A DNA stretch of 64,000 nt from Rhizobium sp. GN54 (lineage in GTDB: Bacteria > Pseudomonadota > Alphaproteobacteria > Rhizobiales > Rhizobiaceae), in the NCBI RefSeq assembly GCF_021026345.1, contig NZ_JAJNCZ010000002.1:124001-188000 (forward strand), read 5' to 3'. Below are positions 8,379 to 16,748 of this stretch, piece after piece. The translations under genes were made by a program, and so were the position numbers. The notes below the pieces were generated by a model. That model did no database searches and had not been told where the DNA came from. It was given only the letters and a program-made list of their open reading frames with translations. Each line of letters begins with the position of its first letter. Positions within the stretch are counted from its first letter, which is position 1.

Positions 8379-9434
8379 ATGACCAACAGACGGCAATTTC
8401 TGAGCAGGGCAGGCGCTGTGACGATCGGGGCAGCAGGTGCGGCAACGCTTGCCACGCCGGCCATCGTGAAGGCCCAGACGGCGATCAAGTGGCGTTTCCA
8501 GACCTATGCGGGCGCAGCGCTCGGCGAACACGTCACCAAGCCGATCATCGATGCGATCAATGCCGCCGCCAAGGGCGAACTCGAGATCGAACTCTACTAC
8601 GCCGACCAGATCGTTCCGACCGGCGAGCTTTTCCGCGCGCTCCAGGCCGGCACGATCGACGCGGTGCATTCCGACGACGACTCCATGGCCTCGCCGGCGG
8701 AAGTCGCCACCTTCGGCGGCTATTTCCCGCTCGCCACCAAGCAGATCCTCGACGTGCCGGTGCTCTTCAAGCAGTACGGTCTCGCCGATATCTGGCGCTC
8801 GGCCTACGAGAAGGTCGGCGGCGTCGTGTGGCTGTCGTCCTCCGGGCAGGACCCGTGCCACTTCAACACCAAGAAGCCGATCAACACGCTCGCCGACCTG
8901 CAGGGCCTGCGCCTCTACACCTTCCCGACGGCGGGTCGCTTCCTCACCCAGTTCGGCGTCGTGCCGGTGACGATCCCCTACGAGGACGCGCAGGTCGCCG
9001 TGCAGACCGGCGAACTCGACGGCATGGCCTGGTCGGGCATCACCGAGGACTACACTGTCGGCTGGGCCGACGTGACGGACCACTTCCTGACCAACAACAT
9101 CTCGGGCGCCTGGATCGGCTCCTTCTTCGTCAACGAGAAGAAGTGGGCGGAGCTGCCGGAGCATCTGAAGAAACTGGTCCTGACGGCGATCGAGGCCGGC
9201 AACAACTACCGCGACCAGTGGTACTGGGGCGGCGAGGCGAAGCTGCGCGCCGAGGGCACGAAGCTGAAGCTGACCAGCATTCCGGCGGCCGAGTGGAAGC
9301 CGGTGGAAGACGCTGCGAAGGTGTTCTGGAAGGAGATCGCCGAGCAAGGCGAGACGGCCGCCAAGGTCGTCAAGATCTTCGAGGACTACAACGCCATCAT
9401 CAACAAGGCTGGCCCGCCCTACGTCAACGGCTGA
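8379..9434 (+). CDS. TRAP transporter periplasmic receptor (DctP/TakP-like, Tat-exported)
   Basis: Substrate-binding protein of 351 residues. The N-terminus carries a twin-arginine signal (NRRQFLSRAG then an alanine-rich segment, cleavage near residue 32), so it is exported folded. The mature domain resembles the TakP branch of DctP receptors, which includes alpha-keto-acid binders; the arginine in KPINTLADLQGLRLYTFPTAGR is where family members salt-bridge a carboxylate. AGAGGG lies eight bases before ATG 8379. Ligand probably an organic acid; identity unknown. Confidence 0.92.
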   Translation: MTNRRQFLSRAGAVTIGAAGAATLATPAIVKAQTAIKWRFQTYAGAALGEHVTKPIIDAINAAAKGELEIELYYADQIVPTGELFRALQAGTIDAVHSDDDSMASPAEVATFGGYFPLATKQILDVPVLFKQYGLADIWRSAYEKVGGVVWLSSSGQDPCHFNTKKPINTLADLQGLRLYTFPTAGRFLTQFGVVPVTIPYEDAQVAVQTGELDGMAWSGITEDYTVGWADVTDHFLTNNISGAWIGSFFVNEKKWAELPEHLKKLVLTAIEAGNNYRDQWYWGGEAKLRAEGTKLKLTSIPAAEWKPVEDAAKVFWKEIAEQGETAAKVVKIFEDYNAIINKAGPPYVNG

Positions 9435-9508
9435 TGTGAACCGCACCAATCCGGGTCGGGCCCATGCGCCCGGCCCGGCATGAAACGGCAACCCCCAGGA
9501 CCGCCTCG

Positions 9509-10879
9509 ATGACCATGACCTACAGTTTTGACGATCTGAAGAAGGATGTCGCCGAAGGGCGCATCGACACCGTTCTCGCATGCCTCGTGGACATGCAGGG
9601 CCGCCTGATGGGCAAGCGGTTTCATGCCCGGTTCTTCGTTGACGGCGCCTACGAGGAGACGCACAGCTGCAACTACCTGCTCGCCACCGACATGGAGATG
9701 GAGACCGTCTCCGGCTATCGCTCGACCGGTTGGGCCGCGGGCTATGGCGACTACACGATGAAGCCGGACCTTTCGACGCTGCGCAAGGTGCCCTGGCTCG
9801 AGGGGACGGCGCTGGTGCTCTGCGACGTGCTCGACCACCACACCCACAAGGAGGTGCCGCATTCGCCGCGCGCGATCCTGAAGAGGCAGGTCAAGCGGCT
9901 GGAGGCGATGGGGCTGAAGGCCTACATGGCGAGCGAGCTGGAGTTCTTCCTGTTCGACCAGACCTATGACGACGCCCGCGAGAGCGGTTATCGCGACCTG
10001 AGGCCGGTCAGCGGCTACAACGAGGACTACCATATCTTCCAGACGACCAAGGAAGAGGACGTGATGCGGGCGATCCGCAACGGCCTGCAGGGCGCCGGCA
10101 TTCCGGTGGAGAACTCCAAGGGCGAGGCCTCGGCCGGCCAGGAGGAGATCAACGTGCGCTATGCCGATGCGCTCGCCATGGCCGACCGGCACGCGATCAT
10201 CAAGAACAGCTGCAAGGAAATCGCCTGGCAGCGCGGCAAGGCGATCACCTTCCTCGCCAAGTGGCACTATTCCGCCGCCGGTTCGTCCTCCCACATCCAC
10301 CAGTCGCTCTGGAGCCTGGACGGCAAGACGTCGATGTTCCAGGATGCCGAGGCGCAGTACGGCATGTCGGAGATGATGCGCAGCTACGTCGCCGGGCTCC
10401 TGAACCATGCGAGCGAGATCACCTATTTCCTCGCGCCCTACATCAATTCCTACAAGCGCTTCATGGCCGGCACCTTCGCGCCGACCAAGGCGGTGTGGAG
10501 CAAGGACAACCGCACGGCCGGATACCGGCTCTGCGGCGAGGGGACCAAGGCGATCCGCATCGAATGCCGCGTCGGCGGCTCCGACCTCAACCCCTATCTC
10601 GCCATGGCCGCCCTGCTCGCCGCCGGCATCGCCGGGATCGAGGGCAACCTGGAACTGGAGGCGCCGTTCGTCGGCGACGCCTATGGCGGTAAAGGCATCC
10701 GCGAGATCCCCAAGACGCTGCGGGAAGCGACCGAGTTCATGACGACGTCGAAGATGCTGCGCGAGGCCTTCGGCGAGGATGTGATCGACCACTACACGCG
10801 CGCTGCCGAGTGGGAGCAGGAGGAATACGATCGACGGGTGACGGACTGGGAGGTGGCGAGAGGGTTCGAGCGGGCCTGA
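9509..10879 (+). CDS. glutamine synthetase family gamma-glutamyl ligase
   Basis: Cytoplasmic ATP-dependent ligase of 456 residues, glutamine-synthetase fold. Family motifs: ASELEFFLFDQTY (active-site Glu), SAGQEEINVRYADAL, and FLAKWHYSAAGSSSHIHQSLW with the catalytic histidines, then the arginine-rich GYRLCGEGTKAIRIECRVGG. The divergent beta-sandwich region and the context point away from GlnA and towards enzymes that ligate glutamate to amines (PuuA, IpuC type). ATG 9509 follows AGGA by eight bases; an in-frame ATG lies at 9515. The product would be a gamma-glutamyl amide for the dehydrogenases downstream. Confidence 0.88.
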   Translation: MTMTYSFDDLKKDVAEGRIDTVLACLVDMQGRLMGKRFHARFFVDGAYEETHSCNYLLATDMEMETVSGYRSTGWAAGYGDYTMKPDLSTLRKVPWLEGTALVLCDVLDHHTHKEVPHSPRAILKRQVKRLEAMGLKAYMASELEFFLFDQTYDDARESGYRDLRPVSGYNEDYHIFQTTKEEDVMRAIRNGLQGAGIPVENSKGEASAGQEEINVRYADALAMADRHAIIKNSCKEIAWQRGKAITFLAKWHYSAAGSSSHIHQSLWSLDGKTSMFQDAEAQYGMSEMMRSYVAGLLNHASEITYFLAPYINSYKRFMAGTFAPTKAVWSKDNRTAGYRLCGEGTKAIRIECRVGGSDLNPYLAMAALLAAGIAGIEGNLELEAPFVGDAYGGKGIREIPKTLREATEFMTTSKMLREAFGEDVIDHYTRAAEWEQEEYDRRVTDWEVARGFERA

Positions 10880-10937
10880 GGGTTTGTTGATGCAGGGTCA
10901 ACACGATGGTAAAATCGCAACAGTCGGAGGGTGCCTC

Positions 10938-11378
10938 ATGATCGACAGTGCGTGGTTTTATCAGCAGCTCGAGAAGGACGGCCGGTCGCTGCGCGCGATG
11001 GCGCGGGCGCTCGGGCTCGATCCCAGCTCCGTGTCGCGCATGCTGCGCGGCGAGCGCAAGATGACGGCGGACGAGCAGGACGGCATCGCCGCCTATTTCG
11101 GCGTGTCGCTCCTCGACGTCGCGGCGCGGCGGCGCGGGGAGGGGCGCGGCTTTGCCGAGGAAGGGCAGGAGGCGTTCAAGACGGATGCGGGTCGCAACTC
11201 GGCGTCCGCGCCGGAAGGCGGAGGCGCGGTCGGCGGGAAGGCCGGACATGCCGCGGCGACGGACAATTTTTACGACCGGGTACGGGGGTGCATGAAGGGA
11301 ACGGTGACGATCGCGCCGGGCGTCGACCTGACTGAGCCAACGGATCCGGAATGGGCAAAGGTCTATGACGACGACTGA
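10938..11378 (+). CDS. antitoxin with Xre-type HTH and VapB-like toxin-binding tail
   Basis: Product of 146 residues. Residues about 10-60 form a helix-turn-helix (LRAMARALGLDPSSVSRMLRGERKM); an alanine/glycine-rich linker follows, then a C-terminal tail MKGTVTIAPGVDLTEPTDPEW that resembles the toxin-docking end of antitoxins encoded before PIN toxins. GGAGG lies seven bases before ATG 10938. It overlaps the toxin gene by 14 bases. The N-terminal domain should bind the module's own promoter. The pair interrupts a catabolic gene run, which suggests insertion. Confidence 0.75.
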   Translation: MIDSAWFYQQLEKDGRSLRAMARALGLDPSSVSRMLRGERKMTADEQDGIAAYFGVSLLDVAARRRGEGRGFAEEGQEAFKTDAGRNSASAPEGGGAVGGKAGHAAATDNFYDRVRGCMKGTVTIAPGVDLTEPTDPEWAKVYDDD

Positions 11379-11787
11379 ACGGTATCTGTTGGATACCTGC
11401 GCGCTCATCTACATAGCCCATGACGTAGCGATTTCCGAGCGTGCGATGGCCATGCTGCGGGCGACGCCTGCGTTGGATAATTGCGTCCTCGTGTCTGCTT
11501 TTTCTGCCTGGGAGATCGGCATGCTGGTGGCCAAGGGCCGGTTGAACATCACGAAGCCGCCCTTGATTTGGTTTCAGGAGGCGGCTCACAGGATGGCGGC
11601 CGGCGTTCTCGACGCCACACCGGACATCCTCGTCGCCGCGTCCTTCCTGCCGGAGCCGCTGCATGCCGATCCGGCGGACCGCATCCTGATCGCGACGGCG
11701 CGCGAGCACGATTTGACGATCATCACCCGCGACCGGGCCGTCCTGGCCTATGGCGCGGCGGGACATGTGAAGGTGTTGGCCTGCTAG
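11365..11787 (+). CDS. PIN-domain ribonuclease toxin (VapC-like)
   Basis: Predicted Mg-dependent endoribonuclease of 140 residues. The PIN acidic residues are all present: D10 (LLDTCALI), E50 (SAWEIGML), D105 (DPADRILIATA) and D123 (ITRDRAVL). VapC toxins typically cut tRNA or rRNA and are neutralised by the upstream antitoxin, whose 3' end this gene overlaps. The five-prime half is less G+C-rich than its neighbours by eye, in keeping with acquired DNA. Intact, with no sign of decay. Confidence 0.88.
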   Translation: MTTTERYLLDTCALIYIAHDVAISERAMAMLRATPALDNCVLVSAFSAWEIGMLVAKGRLNITKPPLIWFQEAAHRMAAGVLDATPDILVAASFLPEPLHADPADRILIATAREHDLTIITRDRAVLAYGAAGHVKVLAC

Positions 11788-11819
11788 GCGGAGGCGCCCG
11801 GGGGCCCAAGGAGAAGACA

Positions 11820-13208
11820 ATGACGCAAGTGATCAAATGCATTTCGCCCGTCGACGGCTCGGTCTACGCCGAGCGGCCGGCGATGCCGCTGGAGGCGGCG
11901 AAGGACGTCGTCGCGCGGGCGCGCAAGGCGCAGAAGGCCTGGGCGCGGCGGCCGCTGGAGGACCGCGTCCAGCTCGTCCTCAAGGGTGTCGCCCGGCTGA
12001 ACGAGATGGCCGACGAGGTGGTGCCCGAGCTCGCCTGGCAGATGGGCCGGCCGGTCCGCTATGGCGGCGAATTCAAGGGCTTCAACGAGCGCTCCAACTA
12101 TGTGGCCGACATCGCGGCATCCTCGCTGGCGCCGCTGGTGATCGAGGACAGCGAGCGCTTCGAGCGCCGCATCGAGCGCGAGCCGCACGGCGTGGTCTTC
12201 GTCATCGCGCCGTGGAACTATCCCTACATGACGGCGATCAACACGGTCGCGCCGGCGCTGATGGCCGGCAACACCGTCATCATCAAGCATGCCGCGCAGA
12301 CGCTGCTCGTCGGCGAGCGCATGGTGCGCGGCTTCGTCGAGGCCGGCGTTCCCGAGGACGTGTTCCAGAACATCTTCCTCGACCACGACACGACCTCGGC
12401 GCTGATCGCGGCGAAGAGCTTCGACTTCGTCAATTTCACCGGTTCGGTCGAGGGCGGGCGCGCGATCGAGCGCGCGGCGGCCGGCACGTTCACCCCGCTC
12501 GGGCTCGAACTCGGCGGCAAGGATCCGGGCTATGTGATGGAGGACGCGGATCTCGACGCTGCCGTGGACACGCTGATGGACGGCGCGACCTACAATTCCG
12601 GCCAGTGCTGCTGCGGCATCGAGCGCATCTACGTCAACGAGAAGCTCTACGATGCCTTCGTCGAGAAGTCGGTCGCCTGGGTTTCCAACTATAGGCTCGG
12701 CAACCCGCTCGACCAGGAGACGACGCTCGGACCGATGGCCAACAAGCGCTTTGCCGCAACCGTGCGCCAGCAGGTCGCCGACGCGGTCTCGCGCGGCGCC
12801 AGGGCCCTGATCGATCCGAAGCTGTTTCCCGCCGATGACGGCGGCGCCTATCTCGCCCCCCAGGTGCTCGTCGACGTCGACCATTCGATGGCGTTCATGA
12901 CGGAGGAGACGTTCGGCCCGGCGGTCGGCATCATGAAGGTCAGGAGCGACGAGGAAGCGCTCGGCCTGATGAACGACTGCAAATACGGCCTGACGGCGTC
13001 GCTCTGGACGAAGGATGCCGACCGGGCGGCCCGGATCGGCCGTGACCTCGAGACCGGCACCGTGTTCATGAACCGCGCCGACTACCTCGATCCGGCGCTG
13101 TGCTGGACCGGCGTGAAGGAGACCGGCCGTGGCGGCTCGCTCTCCGTCATCGGCTTCCACAACCTCACCCGCCCGAAATCCTATCACCTCAGGAAAGCAT
13201 TCGCATGA
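11820..13208 (+). CDS. NAD(P)-dependent aldehyde dehydrogenase
   Basis: Cytoplasmic oxidoreductase of 462 residues turning an aldehyde into its acid. Landmarks: the cofactor site FVIAPWNYPYM (about residue 125), FTGSVEGG, the general-base glutamate in LELGGKDPGYV (about 235) and the nucleophilic cysteine in NSGQCCCGIERI (about 265-270). ATG 11820 lies six bases after AAGGAG. Four bases overlap the alcohol dehydrogenase gene next in line, so the two form a coupled alcohol-to-acid module. Likely acts on a gamma-glutamylated or free amino aldehyde given the ligase upstream. Confidence 0.93.
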   Translation: MTQVIKCISPVDGSVYAERPAMPLEAAKDVVARARKAQKAWARRPLEDRVQLVLKGVARLNEMADEVVPELAWQMGRPVRYGGEFKGFNERSNYVADIAASSLAPLVIEDSERFERRIEREPHGVVFVIAPWNYPYMTAINTVAPALMAGNTVIIKHAAQTLLVGERMVRGFVEAGVPEDVFQNIFLDHDTTSALIAAKSFDFVNFTGSVEGGRAIERAAAGTFTPLGLELGGKDPGYVMEDADLDAAVDTLMDGATYNSGQCCCGIERIYVNEKLYDAFVEKSVAWVSNYRLGNPLDQETTLGPMANKRFAATVRQQVADAVSRGARALIDPKLFPADDGGAYLAPQVLVDVDHSMAFMTEETFGPAVGIMKVRSDEEALGLMNDCKYGLTASLWTKDADRAARIGRDLETGTVFMNRADYLDPALCWTGVKETGRGGSLSVIGFHNLTRPKSYHLRKAFA

Positions 13209-14350
13209 CCATCACCGCCAACTGGAGCTACCCGACCGCCATCAAGTTCGGGGCAGGGCGTATCAAGGAACTCGCCGACCATTGCAAGGCGGCCGGCATG
13301 AAGAAGCCGCTGCTCATCACCGACCGCGGGCTCGCGCCGATGGCGATCACGCAGAACGCGCTCGACGTCCTCGAGGCTGCCGGGCTCGGGCGGGCGATCT
13401 TCGCCGAGGTCGACCCGAACCCGAACGATGCCAACCTCGAGGCCGGGGTGAAGGCGTTCCGCGCGGGCGGCCATGACGGCGTCGTCGCCTTCGGCGGCGG
13501 CTCCGGCCTCGATCTCGGCAAGGCGGTTGCCTTCATGGTCGGTCAGACGCGGCCGGTCTGGGACTTCGAGGACGTCGGCGACTGGTGGACGCGTGCTTCC
13601 GTGGACGGCATCGCCCCGATCGTCGCCGTTCCGACGACGGCCGGCACCGGCTCCGAAGTCGGTCGCGCCTCGGTCATCACCAATTCCGAGACCCATACGA
13701 AGAAGGTGATCTTCCATCCGAAGTTCCTGCCGGCGGTGACGATCTGCGACCCGGAACTGACGGTCGGCATGCCGAAGGTGATCACGGCCGGCACCGGCAT
13801 GGATGCGTTCGCCCATTGCCTGGAGGCCTATTGCTCGCCCTTCTACCATCCGATGAGCCAGGGGATCGCGCTGGAGGGCATGCGGCTGGTGAAGGAATAC
13901 CTGCCGCGCGCCTACAAGGACGGAACCGACATCGAGGCGCGCGCCAACATGATGTCGGCGGCCGCCATGGGGGCGGTCGCCTTCCAGAAGGGGCTCGGCG
14001 CCATCCACTCGCTGTCGCATCCGGTGGGCGCCATCTACAACACCCACCACGGCATGACGAATGCGGTGGTCATGCCGCCGGTGCTCCGCTTCAACCGTCC
14101 GGTGATCGAGGACAGGATCGCCGCCGCCGCCGCCTATCTCGGCATTGCCGGCGGCTTCGACGGCTTCTACGACTACGTGCTGGAACTGCGCAGCGAACTT
14201 GGCGTGCCGGACAAGCTCGCAGCGCTCGGCGTCGGCACCGACCGGATCGACGATATGGCGGCGATGGCGATCGTTGACCCGACTGCCGGCGGCAATCCGG
14301 TGGAACTGACGCTGGACGCGGCAAAGACGCTGTTCGTCGAGTGCATCTGA
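13205..14350 (+). CDS. iron-containing alcohol dehydrogenase (group III)
   Basis: Cytoplasmic dehydrogenase of 381 residues. It has the nucleotide motif AFGGGSGLDLGKAVA (about 97-111), PTTAGTGSEVGRASVI, and the metal region GMDAFAHCLEAYCSPFYHP with the later GAIHSLSHPVGAIYNTHHGMTNAVVMP, the two histidine signatures of the family. Substrates in this family range from butanol to 1,3-propanediol and 4-hydroxybutyrate. Overlaps the preceding aldehyde dehydrogenase by ATGA. Last gene of the operon; a strong terminator follows 29 bases after the stop. Confidence 0.94.
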   Translation: MTITANWSYPTAIKFGAGRIKELADHCKAAGMKKPLLITDRGLAPMAITQNALDVLEAAGLGRAIFAEVDPNPNDANLEAGVKAFRAGGHDGVVAFGGGSGLDLGKAVAFMVGQTRPVWDFEDVGDWWTRASVDGIAPIVAVPTTAGTGSEVGRASVITNSETHTKKVIFHPKFLPAVTICDPELTVGMPKVITAGTGMDAFAHCLEAYCSPFYHPMSQGIALEGMRLVKEYLPRAYKDGTDIEARANMMSAAAMGAVAFQKGLGAIHSLSHPVGAIYNTHHGMTNAVVMPPVLRFNRPVIEDRIAAAAAYLGIAGGFDGFYDYVLELRSELGVPDKLAALGVGTDRIDDMAAMAIVDPTAGGNPVELTLDAAKTLFVECI

Positions 14351-14379
14351 AACGTATCGATTGCACATTTCCGTCCTCC

Positions 14380-14407
14380 AGAACCCGGCGCCCTTGCGCC
14401 GGGTTCT
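14380..14407 (+). terminator. strong intrinsic terminator of the catabolic operon
   Basis: A perfect 12-base-pair stem (AGAACCCGGCGC with its complement) around a 4-base CCTT loop, followed by GTT. It marks the right-hand edge of the catabolic island. Confidence 0.88.
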
Positions 14408-14740
14408 GTTGACGGCAGACCCACTCTTGCCGGGTTCTCCCCTTTCTTCCGCTCGTCCGTTCAGCAGCGCCGCGTCTGCAGCGCGAAAGAATCTCCTGCG
14501 CGCAAGGACTTGCGCACGCCGGATGCCGGCTCGGCGGCCGGCATCACGGTTCCTTCAGGTTGCCCGTTCGAGGAGGAGGGCACCTGGATTTCCAGATCCC
14601 GCCTGCGGCGGCGACATTTCCGCGGGGGGCTGTTGTCACCGGTCTGTCACAATTCGTAGCGTTCCGGCACGAATCGGAGTGATTCCTTAACGTTCTTCAT
14701 GAAAGCTCGTGGCGGGCTGCATGTGGGATTTGGGAGGCCA
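14408..14740. other. non-coding spacer ahead of the ParA pair
   Basis: Together with the terminator this makes about 390 bases without a gene. I see no RNA gene. The right end (14670-14740) is A/T-richer, contains CCTTAACG and probably carries the promoter of the first parA-like gene, with GGGAGG close to its start. Confidence 0.4.
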
Positions 14741-15517
14741 ATGGCAGTCATAGCAGTTGCAAATGCGAAGGGTGGATCCGGCAAGACGACGGCGGTGGCG
14801 CTGCTGGCGACGGAACTCGCCCGGTCGGGCGCGGAGGTGGTCGTTCTCGACTGCGATCCGCTCGGCCTCGCAGCGGACTGGGCGGGCCGGTGCGGCCCGG
14901 AAAGCGGCATCGCCGCCATTGCCGACATCACCGCCGGCACGCTCGCCGATCACTTGCGGCGGCTGAACAGGCCGGATCGCCATATCATCGCCGACCTCTC
15001 CGGCGCGCGGGACACGCTGATGGCGCTGGCGCTCGGGCTTTGCGACCTTGCGCTGATCCCGGTGCAGGGCAGCGCGCTCGATGCCCGGGGCGCCATCCAG
15101 GTGCTGGAACTGATCCAGTGCATCGAGGCGAATGCACGCGCGAACATCAACCGCGCCGTCGTGCTGTCGCGCGTCAATCCGCTGGTGGCGACGCGATCGC
15201 TGCGCACCGTGCGCGACCTGCTCCTCTTGCGCGGCATGGCGATGATCGAGACGCCCGTGGTCGAACGGGCGGCCTATCGCGCGATGTTCGAACGGCCGGG
15301 AACGCTCTATACGCTCGATGAGCGCCAGGTGCCCAATCTCGGCCGGGCACAGGCGAACATGCAGGCCTTTGCGCGTGACGTGATGGCGCGCATCGACCAC
15401 GGCGGGCGCGATGCGCACGGCCCGTTTGCGTCCCTGTGCTACCAGCACGGCCTCGCGGCGGAAGAGCCGTGCGCGAACGACGACCGGCCGGTACGCCGGA
15501 TCTTCCAAGGCAGCTGA
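14741..15517 (+). CDS. ParA-family ATPase, orphan (first of tandem pair)
   Basis: Cytoplasmic Walker-type ATPase of 258 residues. The deviant Walker A KGGSGKTT sits at residues about 9-16, followed by LDCDPLGLAADW and the switch region IIADLSGARD. These match the ParA/VirC1 class, which positions DNA or protein cargo by dimerising on ATP. No parB gene or parS-like site is adjacent. ATG 14741 is preferred over 14699 because it aligns with the second copy and follows GGGAGG, although the spacing is short (3 bases). A C-terminal tail of about 30 residues is not shared with the paralogue. Confidence 0.85.
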   Translation: MAVIAVANAKGGSGKTTAVALLATELARSGAEVVVLDCDPLGLAADWAGRCGPESGIAAIADITAGTLADHLRRLNRPDRHIIADLSGARDTLMALALGLCDLALIPVQGSALDARGAIQVLELIQCIEANARANINRAVVLSRVNPLVATRSLRTVRDLLLLRGMAMIETPVVERAAYRAMFERPGTLYTLDERQVPNLGRAQANMQAFARDVMARIDHGGRDAHGPFASLCYQHGLAAEEPCANDDRPVRRIFQGS

Positions 15518-15593
15518 ACGGCTTTTCGCAGGGGCAGCGGACGGTTTGCCGGCACCGTGTCGAGGCCGTTTGCGGAGCCCGCGTTTGCAATTC

Positions 15594-15622
15594 GTTAACC
15601 ATGTTCTGAAAGGTTGGTTAAC
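15594..15622. repeat. inverted GTTAACC/GGTTAAC repeat upstream of the second ParA gene
   Basis: GTTAACC at 15594-15600 is mirrored by GGTTAAC at 15616-15622. TTAACCAT is the half-site of the cell-cycle regulator CtrA in alphaproteobacteria, but the canonical TTAA-N7-TTAA spacing is absent, so the assignment is tentative. Confidence 0.35.
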
Positions 15623-15695
15623 AAGGCGCCATTCCCGCTTCGCGCCCGTCAAAGAGCGATGAGGGGCTCGTGCCGCCGATCATGAGGAATTTGAA

Positions 15696-16415
15696 ATGCC
15701 AGTCATAACTTTCGCCAATGCCAAGGGCGGAGCGGGGAAGACCACCGCAGCGCTGATTCTTGCGACGGAGCTGGCGGCCCAGGGCCATCGCATCACCATT
15801 CTCGACGCCGATCCCCAGCGCTGGATCACCAGCTGGCACGAACTCTCCGGCGTCCAGCGCAACCTGTCGGTCATCTCCGAAGTCTCGATGGGGTCGCTGC
15901 AGTCGCATATCCGCGAGAACCGCGACCAGACGGATTATTTCATCATCGACCTGGCCGGCGCGCGCGATGCGCTGGTGGCGACCGCGATCGGACTTTCCGA
16001 CCATGTGATGATCCCGATCCAGGGCTGTGCGATGGATGCGCGGGGCGGCGCACAGATCCTCGAACTCCTGCAGCAGCTCGACAAGCGCGCCGGCGTGCGC
16101 GTCGCCCATTCGGTCGTCCTGACCCGGATGAGTGCGGTGGTGACCACCCGCGCCATGGCGGCGATCAAGCAGCTCCTGTCCGAGCGCGGCGTCGCTGTTC
16201 TAGACACGCCGATCGCCGAGCGCGTCGCCTTCCGCGACATCTTCGATTGCGGCGGCACGCTGCGGACGATGGATCCGCAGCGTATCTCCAACCTCGACAA
16301 GGCGCGCGAGAACGCCCGGCTCTTTGCCGAAGAGGTCCTGCGCCTCGTGCCGGTCCGCCGCGGGGCGCTTGCGGCATGTCGCAGCGCGCTCGAGACCCGG
16401 GTCCGCGCGGCCTGA
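15696..16415 (+). CDS. ParA-family ATPase, orphan (second of tandem pair)
   Basis: ATPase of 239 residues, clearly paralogous to the preceding gene: KGGAGKTT at residues about 10-17, LDADPQRWITSW, FIIDLAGARDALVATAIGLSDHVMIPIQG, and a matching alpha-helical C-terminus. The two share a common plan and probably arose by tandem duplication. ATG 15696 lies seven bases behind GAGGA. The 178-base gap from the first copy contains a possible CtrA-type repeat, so it may have its own promoter. Cargo unknown; no ParB partner visible. Confidence 0.87.
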   Translation: MPVITFANAKGGAGKTTAALILATELAAQGHRITILDADPQRWITSWHELSGVQRNLSVISEVSMGSLQSHIRENRDQTDYFIIDLAGARDALVATAIGLSDHVMIPIQGCAMDARGGAQILELLQQLDKRAGVRVAHSVVLTRMSAVVTTRAMAAIKQLLSERGVAVLDTPIAERVAFRDIFDCGGTLRTMDPQRISNLDKARENARLFAEEVLRLVPVRRGALAACRSALETRVRAA

Positions 16416-16748
16416 CGGGCACTCTCCGGCCCGAGGTCCGCGTCTTCCGTCCTGCAAGCCTCCGCTGCGTGCGCACCGGAGGCATTGCACTTGTACGGCC
16501 GAACCGAGCGCAGGTCGGCCACGACGAAAGTCCAGCGTCCCGGCCCTGCCAAAACTGGCATTTCATAACCAAGCATTTACCACGTGTGGCGTTAGATGAC
16601 GGCAGCCACTTCGAGGCGCGGGCATGCGGCCCGTTCCGGGCGCCATGACCGGCGCGATTGCTCACGAGGCTCCTCCCGGAGCGCTGCGGGGCCGTCCACG
16701 AAGATCGCCCACCTCCCGCAAACTGCCCCCAATGGCATGGAAATTCCG
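16416..16748. other. spacer with a hairpin, no gene
   Basis: These 333 bases contain a 7-base-pair hairpin (GCCTCCG 16458-16464 with CGGAGGC 16477-16483) that may end the ParA transcript, and an A/T-richer stretch at about 16550-16600 that may be the chemoreceptor promoter. No conserved small gene or RNA was recognised. Confidence 0.45.

Noticed and set aside
15594-16415. A plasmid-type partition (repABC) locus
   Set aside because: Two ParA-like genes are present, but no repB, repC, parS repeats or antisense RNA is found nearby; the surroundings are chromosomal.
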